From Wuchereria bancrofti (lineage: Eukaryota > Nematoda > Chromadorea > Rhabditida > Onchocercidae), in contig SSBO01000008.1 of the NCBI GenBank assembly GCA_005281725.1, forward strand, positions 1,550,001 through 1,614,000: a stretch of 64,000 bases of DNA. The letters are read 5' to 3'. Below are positions 23,818 through 38,800 of the stretch, piece by piece. Under the pieces are notes generated by a model that worked only from the letters and a program-made list of their open reading frames with translations, searched no databases and had not been told where the DNA came from. Every line of letters begins with the position of its first letter. The stretch's first letter is position 1. The position numbers were made by a program, and so were the translations under genes.

Positions 23818-26800
23818 ATGGGTGTAATAACGTTAAACGTAGTTTGGTCACCGCAGGGAGACGAGCAATCCCAACTGAAGAAGGCAATGCAGTTCGAATC
23901 GACTACTCTTGTTTTCGATGCATGTAAAATTATCCGAGAAAAACTATCCGGAAATAACATTAACCGTTAGTTTTTTTTTTCTTCTTCCCAAAAAGCTTGT
24001 TTTATTGTCATCATCCTTTTTCCACTTCTTTTTCAATTCTGCTTCTGAGAATTTGTAGAATTATTTTCTTATAAATAATGATTCATCAAAGACAGATTTT
24101 TCCTCAGTTTACTCCAAATTGAAACTCTATTCCTCTTTATCGATATTTCCATAAATCTTTAGTGATTTTCAGCTAAGGAATATGGTCTATTTCGGCTCGA
24201 AGAAGATCCAACTAAATGTGTTTGGATGGAAAATGGTCGAACTTTAGAATATTATTTAGTTCGCAGCGGGGTAAGTTTACCTTAGAATTGTCGTTGCTGA
24301 TAGCATTCGAATTATTTGGTTGCATAATGAAGCATTCTCGATTACAAGCAATAGCAAAATAGATTTTTTTAGGACACAGTTGAATACAAAAAGAAAATTC
24401 GACCACTAAAAGTGAGAATGTTGGATGGTGCTGTGAAAACAGTAATGGTAGATGAAAGTCAGCCAGTGGGTGAAATAATGGTCGTTGTATGCTCCAAAAT
24501 TGGTATCAGCAATCATGAAGAATATTCAATGGTTAGCAAAAATTTTTTTAATATTTGCATATTATGTACAGCGTTGAATGGGGAACTTATCTCAATAAGT
24601 ACAAAATTTTTTTCTTTGAGGATTCTTCGACCATATTGGGCTTCAGGTGCGTCAATCATTGGACCAGGATTGGCGTTCAACACTTACGCTAAAAGAAGAA
24701 AGAAGAATGAGAAGTGAGGAGCGAGGTCTTGGTTTCGGCACGCTTGGACGAAATAAAGAAAAGAAAATGGAGCAACTTAGGGCTAAATTACATACCGATG
24801 AAGAGCTGCTATGGCTTGATCATGGTAAAACTCTGCGTGAGCAATCGGTTTGTATATCAAACGCTTGTTCAAATTAATTTCGAGACTTACTTTTTCGTTG
24901 CCTACGCAGTTCCATGCGATGAAAAAGAAAAATTTCGTCATTTCTGTGATTGTAATTTTCAGGTAGCTGATGATGAAACGCTCATCTTACGTCGAAAGTT
25001 CTTTTTTTCGGACACAAATGTTGATTGTCGCGATCCTGTGCAGTTAAACTTATTGTATGAGCAGTGTAAAATGGGTGTTTTGCAAGGAAACCATCCAGTC
25101 ACGCGCGATATGGCTTGCAATTTGGCTGCTTTACAATGTCAAATACAGTATGGTGATCTTCAAGAACATCGACAACGAACTAACTTTTTAGAGTAAGTTT
25201 TGATTGCACTTTTACCTTTCAAACAACTCTGTGATTTCGTAATCTTTAATTATAATAAGCAATTTGTCGTAATAATTGCAGTCTCCGTGAAATCTTGCCA
25301 AAGGAATATGTAAAGTCAAAGGATAACGAGAAGCGTGTAATGGATGCTTATCGTGAATTAACTGGAAAAAATGAACTGGATGCAAAGAGCAAATATGTTC
25401 ATTTGTGTCGTTCTTTGCTTACTTATGGTGTGACATTCTTTGTGGTGAAAGAGAAAATGAAGGGTAAGAACAAGTTGGTGCCACGGTTGCTGGGTGTAAA
25501 TAAAGAATGTGTGATGAGGATGGATGAGAAAACCAAGGAAGTGCTCCAGGAATGGCCGTTGGAGCAAGTAAGACGATGGGCTGCCTCACCTAAAACATTT
25601 ACACTGGTAAAAGTTTTTAAGTTGTTCCACCAGTTTCTGACATAGGGATATTGGATTTTTATTTTTTTTTATTTTTGAATTTAACTCACACGGAAGATTT
25701 CAAAGAACTGAAATTGCATTATTTTTGGTCATAAAAGACAAATTTTAGAACTTAAAAGTTTTTTTCCAATTTAATTTAGAAAGGAGTCTGTCAAAATTTA
25801 AGGATTTCGGTGACTATCAAGATGGTTATTATTCCGTACAAACGGCAGATGGTGAAAAAATTGCACAGTTGATTGCTGGTTACATTGATATTATTTTGAG
25901 AAAGAAACGAACTTATGACCATGTTGGCATAGAGGTTTATTTCATTTAATTTCATTTCATTTGATTAAGCTTGCTATTTCTGGATTCATTTCAAGGATTT
26001 TATCTTTATTTGAGCATCTTTATTCATTTATTTTTAGTTGATTGATAAAATTGTTGATTTATAGTAAATTTATAAATGGTGAATTGTTTGAAGTTTTTCA
26101 GGGTGATGAAGGTTCAACGATGTTAGAAGATATCGTAGCGCCGGCACGTGCTACATTGGTTGCACATGGACAGATTGGTGAAGGATTTGCACACGAAGGC
26201 AGTGTTGCTATTCCAGGTGTTTTACGAACTCCTGGTAATTTAGTATCTGGACAAAGGGGAATTCTGAATGGTGCACAGTATGGTGCTGTAAGCGGACAGA
26301 TTCTCCAACAACAACAATTTGCAAAAGTAAGGAACATAAATATCAATGAGTGTGCTATTGCTTAGAATAAAGTATGTAATTAAGTTTCAGATTTTGCTAG
26401 TAGTTGTGGAATCCGTGACTTCATATTTGCATGAAGTTTTGGAAATCGATTTCCAAATACCGACAGAGATTGATATTGTTTTTATGTTAAGATTAAATCA
26501 GAAAAATAATGTGAACGTTATAGGGTCAGCGGCCACGTATAATCGATTCACAGGAACGAGCTCAGAGAGCTTTAATTGGTACAATTGAAGCATCGATACG
26601 TGCTGTTGAAGCTGCGGAAGAAGAAATGAAGAAACCAGTAGAGATCCAGATGCCACGTTTCAATGATGATCCTACTTCACGGCGTTGGATTGAAACTAAA
26701 GTAGAAGTCGAAAAACAAAAAGTAAATTTTATGTCTCTTTTTGACGTTTCCGAACTTATTAATGTTCTCAAACATTCTTTTCAGTTTTTTTTTTCGTCCT

Positions 26801-29800
26801 CTTTTGTTAATTTTGTTTTTATATACATATACACTTGACTCGATTTTTTTTTACAAATTTAATTTTGTACTAATTTGCGCTAAGCGTAACAATTGTTTCT
26901 TCGATAATCTATGGAAAAAATGTCAGTTTCAATCAGTAGCAAAATTTTGGCTATGTGCCGAAGAGATAAGCTGTAACTTCACAATCTCGAGAATAAGACG
27001 CGATAACTAACTTTTGCCAAATTTACAAACTTAGGTAAAAGCAATAAAGTGTGTTTCGAACTTACCATTATATTCACAAATTGATGCATAATTAATGACC
27101 TTTTTTTTTGTGCTTTTTTTATATTAACATTTTTTGTACTTTGAAGTCATTCATGTCTATACGTTACTCCACAACATTTCTTCCACTTTTATTTGAGAAG
27201 ACGTTTTGAGCAGTTTTACTTTCATGTTCAGAAGTCAAATTATATCAGTCTCTGCTTTATTTCTTAGTGAATTAAGACAATAACAAAAACTTATTCAGGT
27301 GGGTGACCAGCTAGCACAGATGGGCGCTGCTACAGCTCAGGTTGTACAACTGACAGCAGTTACGGATGAAATGGATTCAAAAGTTGGCACGGCAATAGCT
27401 ACAATTGGATCAAATATGCCAGAAATGGGTCGTGGAGTACGTGAATTAGCTGCCTTATTGCCTGACGAACAACGACGTGGTATGATACTAGTAATTCATT
27501 TTTTCAGAAACTGCACTTTCTGAATATGGTTTTTAATTTTCATTGAATATTTTTCCTGTTATGTCTTGTGAGTTGATTAAAATTGTGCAGTGAATAACTA
27601 ATCGAGATCGTTTTGTCATACGTGTAAATTGACTAAAATGAATAAAATTTAGGTGATTTGGTTGGTGCTGCTCGGAAATTATGTGGTGCTTTTTCTGATT
27701 TCCTGAATACAGTCAATCCGGAACATGAAGAGAAACGGACAACAGTACTTGCTGCTGCTGGACGTGTTGGTGATTTCTCACAAGCTGTTATAAACACCTT
27801 GGATGAACCAACCAATGAAGTGAGAACATTCCATGATCATTTGGTGCAACGTGCGAAGAATGTAGCAACCTCTACAGCACAACTTGTACTTCGGTTAGTT
27901 TCAAGTGCTCAGTTGTAGACTGTATTCTATGTCATGTGATAATTTTAAAAATTTTCTGAAAATGGTTTTTTAAATATTTGCAGAACTCCTAATAACTCAT
28001 TGAAAAGTATAAACAATTGTTTTTGTGCCTTTTAATATACTTAGGAAGGAAGTGAAATTTGCTGGAAAAAAAAAAAGAAGTGAGAAAAAAATGGAGACAG
28101 ATTTAAGAGCACAAATTTTTTTTCTCTTTTTTGTAAGCGTATCCCAAAAAAAGGAAAATATCGGTTTAAATTACTAAGTGTTTAGAATTTTTCCGGAAAA
28201 CTTTGTTTTATTTCGATAATGTAAACTTATTCTCAATTTGAAGGACTAAGATTTGTATTTTTCTAATGTAGTGTAATAAAATGCCGTGTTTGCTAGGATT
28301 TTATGGCGATTTGAGGATATTAAGCTAATATTTCTAGGGCTAAAACTATATCTGCTGAATGCGAAGAGCCAGCATTGCAAGACAAAGTGATTCATTCTGC
28401 TACCCAATGCGCTTATGCTACTTCTCAACTGGTAGCATGTGCTCGAGTTGTTGCGCCAACTATCGATTCTCCTGCTTGTCAAGAACAATTAACATCTGCT
28501 GCGAAACAGGTAGCTCGTGCGGTGGAGGATCTATTAGTAGATGCACAAGAAGCATGCTCGCGAAGCATTGGTGATGGAAAGAAATCTTTTACTGATATTC
28601 ACGAGGCTTCTCGACTGGTAATTATTTAATTGGAGTAGAGTTAACACATGTTCCGAGCTAGGGATTTACTTCTTTCTATAAATGGGTCAAGCAAAGTCAA
28701 AGTATTAATAAGTGTTATAGTATAGTAAGTCAGAATATTAATTTATAATATTGATAACTTGAGCAGCGTGGCATAAATTCATATTTCCAACTATGAGTGG
28801 GACGTTTTGGAAATTAATCTTAGTACTACTAAGTACGAGTTTGTAAACTTAGTTCATAAATAGGATTAATTTAAGGTGACAGCAGCATTGGATGATTTGC
28901 TTTTGCACGTGAAAACTTCACCGAAGTTAATTCGTACAACACAAGAAAATTATGAATATGAACAAATTTTGAATCAATCTAGAAAGATTATTACATATCA
29001 GGTTTGCTTTCTATTTGTTTTATGCTTAGATTAATTACATATCCATCCCGCAGTGCCTTTGATTATTATTAAAATATGATTACACTTGAACCTTGTTTAC
29101 CAGATTTTGAAGGTTTTGGTCTTCTTGTGTTTCTGCTACATACCTAGCAATTGATCTTACTTTTTTTACTCTTCATAGATTCGCAGTGTTATTCTTTTAT
29201 ATCTATTTACTTTTGATGCAAAATTTTGAAAATAAAAGGGTGAACCTTTATTTAAATGTTATAAGTTGGATTGTTTTCAAATTCTAGGGGCCAACCGAAG
29301 ATATGGTGCGGCAAGGCGAAAACGCAATACGCCATAGTCGTTTATTAGTTGAACAGATGGAAGCAGAAGCGGATCGTACACCGGAACGCCGTGATCGCTT
29401 ACTTGATGCAGCTCGTTCAGTGGCACAAGCTACTAGCCGAATGATCGATGCTACGAAGGTATTGCATTGCAATAATTATGTCTTTATGGTTATTTTTATT
29501 ATTTATTTTGAATTTGGTATGGAGAATCATTTACTTTTGCTAAAATTTGTAAGCTGATCCTGCATGGAAAGAGAAACGTTTGTGTTCAGGAATGTCAAGT
29601 GCATCCGCAGGCAGCTGAATCGCAACTAGCATTACGCGATGCCGCTGAAAAGTTAGTGACGGTCACCAGCGAAGCAACCAGTGAGGAACAATCGAAAAGA
29701 ACTATGGAACACCTTGAACAGGTTTATTTCTGGCATTTAACGGTTGAAGTTTACATTTATAATTTAAAAACACGTGAGGAATTTTCCAAAAAATTTTGCA

Positions 29801-32800
29801 GGCTGCAAAACAAGCGGCAGCTGCAGCAACGCAAACTATAGCAGCAGCGAATGCTTGTCAACCTCATATTCAATCGAAAACAGTAACAGAAACATTGATC
29901 GTCGAATGTACAGAAACAGCAGAACGAGTACCACCGCTTATTGCATCCATCCGCGAAAGTCAGGCAGCTCGATCACCCAACGAAAAATTTCGTGCTCAAA
30001 GCAGTTTGATTCGTGACACGACGCAGGTAGGCTGTCATTCGTTTCAAATCCAAGATCAGAAGTAATTCATTGTGTTCATCAGACTGTTTGTTGTCATGTC
30101 GTAGTTAAACAGGAAATGCTGTTCATAAGTAATTAATAGCACTGAGTTAAAGAGTGGGACATCAAAGGAGAAAAGTTGTTTTATGCATACAATCCAACTA
30201 CCAATTACCAAAGAAAATTTGATATTTGAATATTGGTACACAATACCGAAAGGTTATCTTTGCGTTTCATTCAGATTTCATTTCCTCATTTTGGTATTGC
30301 TCCTTCATGCTTAGTTTGGAAGACAAAGTCTTGATCAGAGTAGTGGTTTTGTCTATACATCGGTTTTAAAATGTTTATTTATTACAAACTTATTTTGTTT
30401 GTTTAAAGCTCCTTTTTATTGTCTTTTTCCCTAACTACCATCTTTTTTCATTTTTCTCTGCCCCATTCTCTTGAGTAGCTACAGATCGAAATATTTCACC
30501 CTATTCATGACAGTCTTATATTAGTTTTTATCTTTTCCCGCATAGCACAATTTGTGTTTATTTATATTCTAGTTTATTTATATTGTGTTTGGGGAACAGT
30601 TAACTCTAATGCATCAGAAAGCATGAATCTAATCGAAACCGAAATATGTCTGGCTATTTGGAATACCATTATTTTACGAAGAGTTATTTATTGAAGATAA
30701 TTTATTATTTAAATGCTTTGAAATTATTGGTACTTCGAAAAAGCTGAGTTAATATTTTGGTTTGGTTTTAAAAATTTCATTAAAATTGGACAGAAATGTT
30801 GGTGCACTTTCGAAGTGAACTCTCTTGTAGACGAAACAAGACAGGGCCGATGTATCAATGTAATAGGATTCGATCTAATCGTCATCTCGTTTCTATTGGA
30901 CGCCATTATTGAGGGAAACAGGGGAAGAAATGAGAAGTTTTTGGGGAGTTATATTTGGATTGAAATTTATTTGCTTCGTGATTTGTATTAATTGACCTCT
31001 TATTATCATTCACTGCCTTTCCTTCGATTTCACCACATTTCTCTTTTTATGGTTTTAATTTGATCTGGTATCATCTACGATGCTAATATTATGTGGCCTC
31101 TAGTTTTGTCCTCTACTGCAATACTGCCTGCAATCATCTTTGCATTATATGTTTAATCTAGTTTTTCTTTTCCTTAGTGCTATTAATTGTGACAACTCTT
31201 TTTCTTTTTGATCCCTCAAATGCTTTACTTTTAATTCCTTTGAATTATTCTAATGCACCCTTTTAGACGATTTTATTATTGCACTTTTTTTTTTCTCTTT
31301 CCTTATTATTGCACTAATAATATCTTCACTGTGATTTTATAAATTTTGTATTTATCTAGCTCTTTATGATTTCCTACTTCAGTTGCAATTCACTCTTGAC
31401 TAATTTATATTTTCGGTGGAGTTTCTCTATATTCTATCATGCATTATGAATTGTCATATAACTTTTTTATCATTGCTAATATTTGGTACTTTTGTGTACC
31501 AAATATTAGCAACAGTATTCGTTTTCGTGTTAAAATTAGAATGTTTTCACATCAGCATAACTGTTTTCTGCTACCATTTAATGGAATATTCTCTAGATGG
31601 GAGTTTTTTAGATAAAGATAGAGAAAATACTACGGTTATTTGACTTAGGTTAACGTTAATTTCAACCATTAAAATAAGGGTCTTAAGCAACTTTAAATAC
31701 TTTAAGTAAATTACTTCAAATCATTTATTATATTCGAAAAAAAAAACAGTTTGATAACATCAAGCATTCTGATAATCGAGTTTTTGAGTTATCGATTATT
31801 TCTGTTTGAATATGTAATGTAAAATAAAGCTTATTGGCTGTCGTAGTCTTTCATAACAAAGTAAATTGTTGTGATAAGTTTTTGTTTTTTCCTCGAAACA
31901 TTGTTTTCGATTTTTTTTTTTTAATTTGTGTTCTGAAGGTGTGTCAAGTTTGAAAAAGTACATGAAAGAATGGATTTGCTAACTAACAATACTGTGTTTT
32001 TTTTTTCTTTTTTTCTTGCTAACAATAATAGTATACCTAGAAACGTTTAAAAGTCTATATTTATGCAGTTTATTTCATATTTAAGTTAAGCATTAATGGC
32101 TTTGAAATTATAATGTCTGTTTTGGGAGAGATTTTTATTGTTTATATTCATCTTCATTCTTATTTTCGTACAGAAGTGGTTTTTTGAGTTTCGTTGAATT
32201 GACAACTTATTTTTGTTCATTATAGATATAGTTATGTTCCGGTGTTAATTTTAGTAGTTTAGTCGAGTGATACCTTATTTTTAATAACCTTTTTGCTTTT
32301 TTTTTTGTGAAGTTCTGTGACATAATGTTTTGTTTCAGTTCTATTCGGTTGTTGTCTCGGTTGAATTTTCCAGCTGGAATGAGTTTTTGTTGTTCAGTAA
32401 TTTTATATCATCAATTTTCTTAATTTTTCAGTTTTCAGGTACTGCGACCGGCCACCCGACTAGTTGAGGTTGCACGTCAGACAGTGCCTTCAGTTCCGGA
32501 ACAGCATGTAGCCATTCATCTACAATCTACTAGTCAGCAACTCTCCACCCAGCTGGCAGAATTAAGAGTTGCTTTGAACAATGCCAAGCAGCTTAATTTT
32601 GAGATGCAATTGGCACATTCGGAAGATCTAATTCGAGAACTGGATAATGAGCTTATTGAAATTGGTCGTGCCGCTCAAAACGGACAACTTACCGCAGTAC
32701 CTGGAGAGTCAGCCGAAACTGCAAGTTCCAAACTAGCTAGTGCTGCTAGACAGGTAGGCTAAGTTCGAATTTTTAGTAGATAAGGTAGTAGTCTAACATT

Positions 32801-35800
32801 CCATAACTTTCAAGTATTCAATATTTTTTTATTTTTAGGTTGGTTCGACGTTGACTCAAATGGTAAGCGCAGTAGCAAGTGGTGATCGTCAACATATTGG
32901 TGCAAGTGCGGTTGAAGCGGCACAGTCATTGCGAACGTTTGTGTCTGCTGTTCATGGAATATGTTCGACAAGAAAAGACACAACCGTAGATAGGTTAGTT
33001 CATTTTTGCTCCATATAAATATTTCATTCGATAAATTGCTAATAAAATATACGATTTATTAATGAATTATCAATATTTTAAGGTTCATTGTCTCAGCTCG
33101 TTCTGTAGTCCACGATTCAGGACGTGTGTTTGATAAGGTACGTGAACAGGCGACATCACAGCAACTTAATGATGCTACAAAACAAGTAGCAATATCCTTG
33201 CGGCAATGTTTATCGTGTTTGCCGGATACGCAACATGTTGAAAGAGCTGTTAGCCAAATTAAATCGTTCAGAGTAAGTACTAAGATTTAATTGTGTTTAA
33301 TTTTCATAATATTATCTCCGAGTATTTGTTTCTAGAAATAACTTGAATAAGGAATAAGCGGCTGAGAAATTTTAATCTTTTGTAGGCTCCTGAAGTAGCA
33401 TCTATCGTAGATCTCCGTGGTTCAGCTTCACGACTTATAGAAGCTTGTTCACAGTTAGCAGTAAGCTTGCATGCACCGCAGGAAACAGCAGCTGTGGATG
33501 TATTTGTTCGATCTTATACTGATTTCCACACTGCTGTTACACAAGCCATTAAGCAGCAACAAGTTTGTTCTTTGTAATTACAAAAAGAAAATTAAAATTC
33601 ATAGTAAGATTATTTATTTTCATCTGGAAATAAATAATATGAATTTTAGCATTCTTATGTATTAATGTATTATTCTATTAAGTTCGTTGTTGCCGAAAAG
33701 CTCTACTATCAAGATCGTTTAGGCTTTCATCGTAATTTTCTGGACGTTATTGAAGTGTAATATAAAAATAATGTTTTTCTAATTGTTTTTTTATTTTATC
33801 TTCAATAAGAGCAAAATTCAGGATGGAGTGCAACGACAGCAATGTGTATCTTACCTGGAAACAGTTCGAAATGAAGCAGTGAATGTTGTATGGCGTACCC
33901 ATACTGCTTCAATGGATGCTAGCAATGCGTCAGCTTTACAGTTACTGTCTCAATCCACTCGTTCACTTACTGAATCCGTCAATGCTATTGTTGAAAACGT
34001 GAGTCGCGAGGCTCCTTGGCAACGTGAGTGTGATGCAGCATTACGACAGATAAAGGTAAGTTTTTGGACTGGAGTTCACATGAACAATCATAAGTAATGT
34101 TAATTTCAATGAAGTCTAGACTAGATGTGATTTGCTTCCAGTCTGTACGACATATTCTGGATCGAGCTAACTTGCCGGTCAATAATGAAGGTTATTATGA
34201 AAGTTTGGATACTGTGACGGAGCAAGCAAAACGGTTGGGTGAAGGTATGACTGGTATAGCACGGCATGCGAAGAATCAGGATACTCATTCACTTTGCGAA
34301 AGTGTTCACATTGCTGCAGATGCAATCTGTGGTCTTGCTGAAGGAGCCACTCAGGTTTATTCTTTATTTGTGGCTTATTTGAGTAATTCTTTTTATTTTC
34401 ATAATTCATTTTAGTAATTTATATTTTTCCATTTAGAGTGCTTATCTAATTGGTGTTGCTGATGCAAAGAGTCAGCCAGGGCACGCAGCTATCATCGATA
34501 CATTAAAATGTCATCGTTCCGTTGAAATTGTCAAACAGATTTGTGAACGTATTGAACGCATGGAATATACGCAGCAACAGATTCTTGATGTTTGTTATTC
34601 ATTTTTATAATTCTAAAATCTGTGATCCTTTCTATTATTGCATTTAGTAGTAGAAAAGTAGTTTTTGATTAATATTTTATTGATAAAATATTAATCGAAA
34701 ACTTAATAATAAGTATCTTATTAATAAATCTTTTGGAAATGTAAAATAAAATATGAAAAAATTTCTTAATAGATTAATCATGTTGTTCTACATTGCTCTA
34801 TTTCAAATTTTTAATTTCAATATTCATTTCAGGATGCTACAGTTATTGCCAAACACACTTCAACACTAGCCAATTTATGTCGCGAAGCATCAGAACGGAC
34901 ATCAAATGTAAACTTGAAGAAGCAGTTCATCAACTGTGCTCGAGAAGTCGCATCATCTACAGCTTCTTTGATAAGTGCTGTGAAACAACTGGACAGCTCA
35001 TTCACGTAAATCACTATTTTAAGATTTTTATGAAAAAAAATTAGAATAAGAAGGAGCGTGAATTAGGTCTTCAATGTGATAGCTATTAAAATCACTATTC
35101 TTAGTCACTTGTAAAAAAAATCTTTAGAGAGAAAAATCAGCGAGAATGTACGGAAGCAGCGCGATCTCTGTACACTGCAGCTCAACAACTAGAAACATTC
35201 GTGGACAATCCGGATTTCGCAGCAGTTCCTGCTAAGATATCTGTAGCGGGTGAAATTGCACAGAAGTCAATTCTCTTATCAGGCAAAGAAATGCTAGATG
35301 CCAGCTATGAAATGATCATGTAAGTGCAATTGTTTGCTTCTGTCTTTTCAAATTGGTTTTTGCGAAAATGAAAAGTCTCGTGATTGCATGAAGATAAATT
35401 TCCATCTTTTGGTTATTAAAATAATTGTTTCTTTCCAGTTTTAAGATAACTTGTTTACAGAACTGCTAAGCAGCTTGCTGTATCGCCAGGAGATGCATCA
35501 ACTTGGCAACGCCTTGCTGATAATTCAAAAGTTGTTAGTGAGAGTATCAAACGTTTAGTAACTTCTATCCGTGAACAAGCACCTGGTCAGGTTAGTTGAT
35601 TACTGTTTTAATCTTGTGTTTTTGCTATTTATTTATAGGGATGAAATGTTTTCAGTTAGAGAGAGAAATGTCAAAATCAACTTGTGAAAAGTCTGTTTTG
35701 CCATTTTGATTTTAAAGTCGATTTTGAAAGTTTCAGTTATTTTGTGTTGAAAAGAGAGCTCGATTTGCAAAATTTTTTTTTTTTTTTTGAAAAGTAAAGG

Positions 35801-38800
35801 TATTTTTTGTTTCTTAGACTTTTGTTTGAAAAACTGTCGTTCCAGGTGGACTTGGATGCTTCAATAAACCAGCTTCAGCAAATGATTCAGCAGATCGATC
35901 GAGCCTCAATGGATGCCTTACAAGACCAACTGCCACGTGGTGTAATCACTGAGCAACGAGTTCATCAGCAAATCTTGCATGCTTGCCAGTCTCTTTATGA
36001 TAGGTCAGAAGTATCTATGTCGCAATATATCATTTCATAGTAGCTTTTCTGTTTCCAAACTTTTTTTTTGATTCTCTTTCTTCAGATAAATTTATCTTTT
36101 CCAGAATTGAGCCATTACGTGAAGCAGCAGTTGGACACAGTGAAGAACTTGGACATTGTTTACATGAACATATGGAAGCAATAGAACCATTGGTACAGTC
36201 TTCCATACAAGCAGCTTCAGTAACCTATGACACAAAATCATTAACAACTATCTTTGAGCAATGCAAGACTGTCGTTGAAGCGGAACTACAGATGCTGTAT
36301 GCATGCAGAAATGTCACTAGAAATCCGAAGGTTTCTTTTCCATTCAATATAAAATTATGAAGTTTCAATTTCATTTTCATATTTCAATATATCAATTTCA
36401 AATTAGATTAGGAAGTTTTCTTATTTTTTTTTTATAATCTTTAATTGTTACTATTTTATTTCAGGCTCGTGATTTGCATGTAATATTAACTGATAGCGCT
36501 AATCAACTACGTGATGCTCTTGCTGAAATGCAGCGAAATATAAATCGTATGGCGTCTGAAGCTGGTGTTATTCTTGGAGTTGTGGAGAATATATCTAGAT
36601 CAATAGCTCTCACAGATGAGACCACTTCACAAACAATCACCGGAACATTTACAGATGCACAAACACGTATGATAAGTGCGTTGGAGGAAATATCACGCCT
36701 TGCTACTGATATGCCTCTTACGCCTCCAGAATCGTTGGGATCGTTGGCGTTGCGGTTATCTGAACGGTGCTTTTTTTCCCCACTCGTTTCTATTTTGTTT
36801 TTATTTTAACGTCATTTCATTTTTTAATTTTTCGTTTTAGCTATTCGGATCTGGCTACCGATTCACGCCTTGCCATTGCAACGCTATCTTCTCCAAATCT
36901 GGCGCAGAAACTACGAGTGGCTGTGCAGAAATTAGGTACTGCTTGCATTGAAGAAGTTAAAATAGCTGGACAACGTCGCACTCACCCAGCTGATCAGGCA
37001 AGTATACTGAAAATATTTAGCAACAAAGTATTCACTCTGAAAAGGAAGAGTGCTGGAAACTGTTAACTTTTTAAAATAGAACAATAATGGAGTAGATGAA
37101 AAAGCAGAGTAAATAATAAATAAGTGCGAAATGAAGTGAAAAATGAAATGAATTCAGATTAGTATCAGGTAGCACTAATTTCATTAAATCAAAGGTCTTA
37201 ATGCGAAGAGATGGAAAAGAAAGCACACTTCATACTTTATAGCTGTTGAAAAATAAGATAGGATCTGAATGTGTTCTTATTGAAAATTATCTAAGATCCA
37301 GTTCTAAATTTCGTAGGTTTTTTTTTTGTTATTGGCTTATGTTTTACTGGTTGGCACATCAATTTCGCGAATTCAGTATAAAAAGTGAATAATTAATTGC
37401 TTCATTTTTTTTTTTTTTTTTTGCTGCTTAAAATAACGCATAGAGTATCCAGCAAAAACAAGTATGAAGATGAAGATGTTAAAAGATCAAAAATATTTCA
37501 GCGTGTACTAGATGATTTGTCTCGTGGATCACAAACGGTGGTAGAAAGAGTACAAGAAGTGCTTGCAGCGCTCCATGAAGGATCACGTGGCACGCAAGCA
37601 TGCATTAACGCTGCCAATACTGTATCCGGTATAATTGGTGATCTTGACACAACAATTATGTTCGCAACTGCTGGATCGTTGAATTCACAGAGAGATTCCG
37701 AAAATTTCGGAGACCATAGGTGAGATAATACAATTGAAACTTGCTCTTTTTGTACAATTTTAGATAGATTAATATGACATTCCAAAATTAATTATAATAT
37801 GTCACCGTAATATAGCTAAAATTAAATTAGAATTTAATTCTAGGGAAGCAATTCTAAAAACTGCGAAAGCCTTAGTAGAAGATACGAAGGCGCTTGTGGC
37901 AGGGGCAGCATCAAAACAAAAGCAACTAGCAGTTGCAGCACAGAATGCTGTGCGTACTATTGTCAATTTATCGGATGCAGTTAAGAATGGTGCTGTTTCA
38001 TTGTCTTCCGATAATGCCGAAGCTCAAGTTATGGTCATCCATGCAGGTATATTCTCTTTGATTATTGCCAAATAATTTTTTTACGTGTAAAGGAATACAC
38101 TTCTGTGTAAAATTTATGAAAAGCAAAAAAAATGATATTTCAGTTCGTGATGTCGCAGCTGCTCTTTCGAATTTAATTCAAGCAACAAAAAATGCATCGG
38201 GCCGCTCGCTTCATGATCCTGCTATGGGATATCTCAAAGAAGCAGCTAAGGTAGCCAACTTCTTTTGTTATTGTTTTACTTATTTTCAAGTTTTTTATTA
38301 TATGGAGCAATTCCAAAAGAAAAAAAATTCCTTAACTTACTAATAGATATGCTTGCATCATTAATAATTTGTGTTCCTCCTCTACATTACAGTTCAAAAA
38401 GAATGTCGTTAGATATGAAGTGATATGTTTTTTTTTTTTCATTCTTTTTTGTTTTCTTATGTTTTCACTCTTGTTATAGGTTATGGTAACAAACGTAACA
38501 TCATTACTAAAAACTGTGAAAACAATTGAAAACGAACATCAACGTGGTGAGAGAGCACTGGAAGCAGCTATTGAAGCTATTGGTCAAGAAATTAGTCTTT
38601 ATGATAGTGGTGAAGCACCTTCAAGAGGTGAAACATTTATTTAATGGCAACGGCTAAATTACTGTACAAAGAGATAAATTACTGTCAAGATTGACTTTCT
38701 TCTGTTCGTTAGGAGCTAATGAGAAACATTTTCATCTAGAAACCTGAAGACGAAAATATCTTATTTCTATTTGATTTTATCATGATCAGTTACTTTTAGT

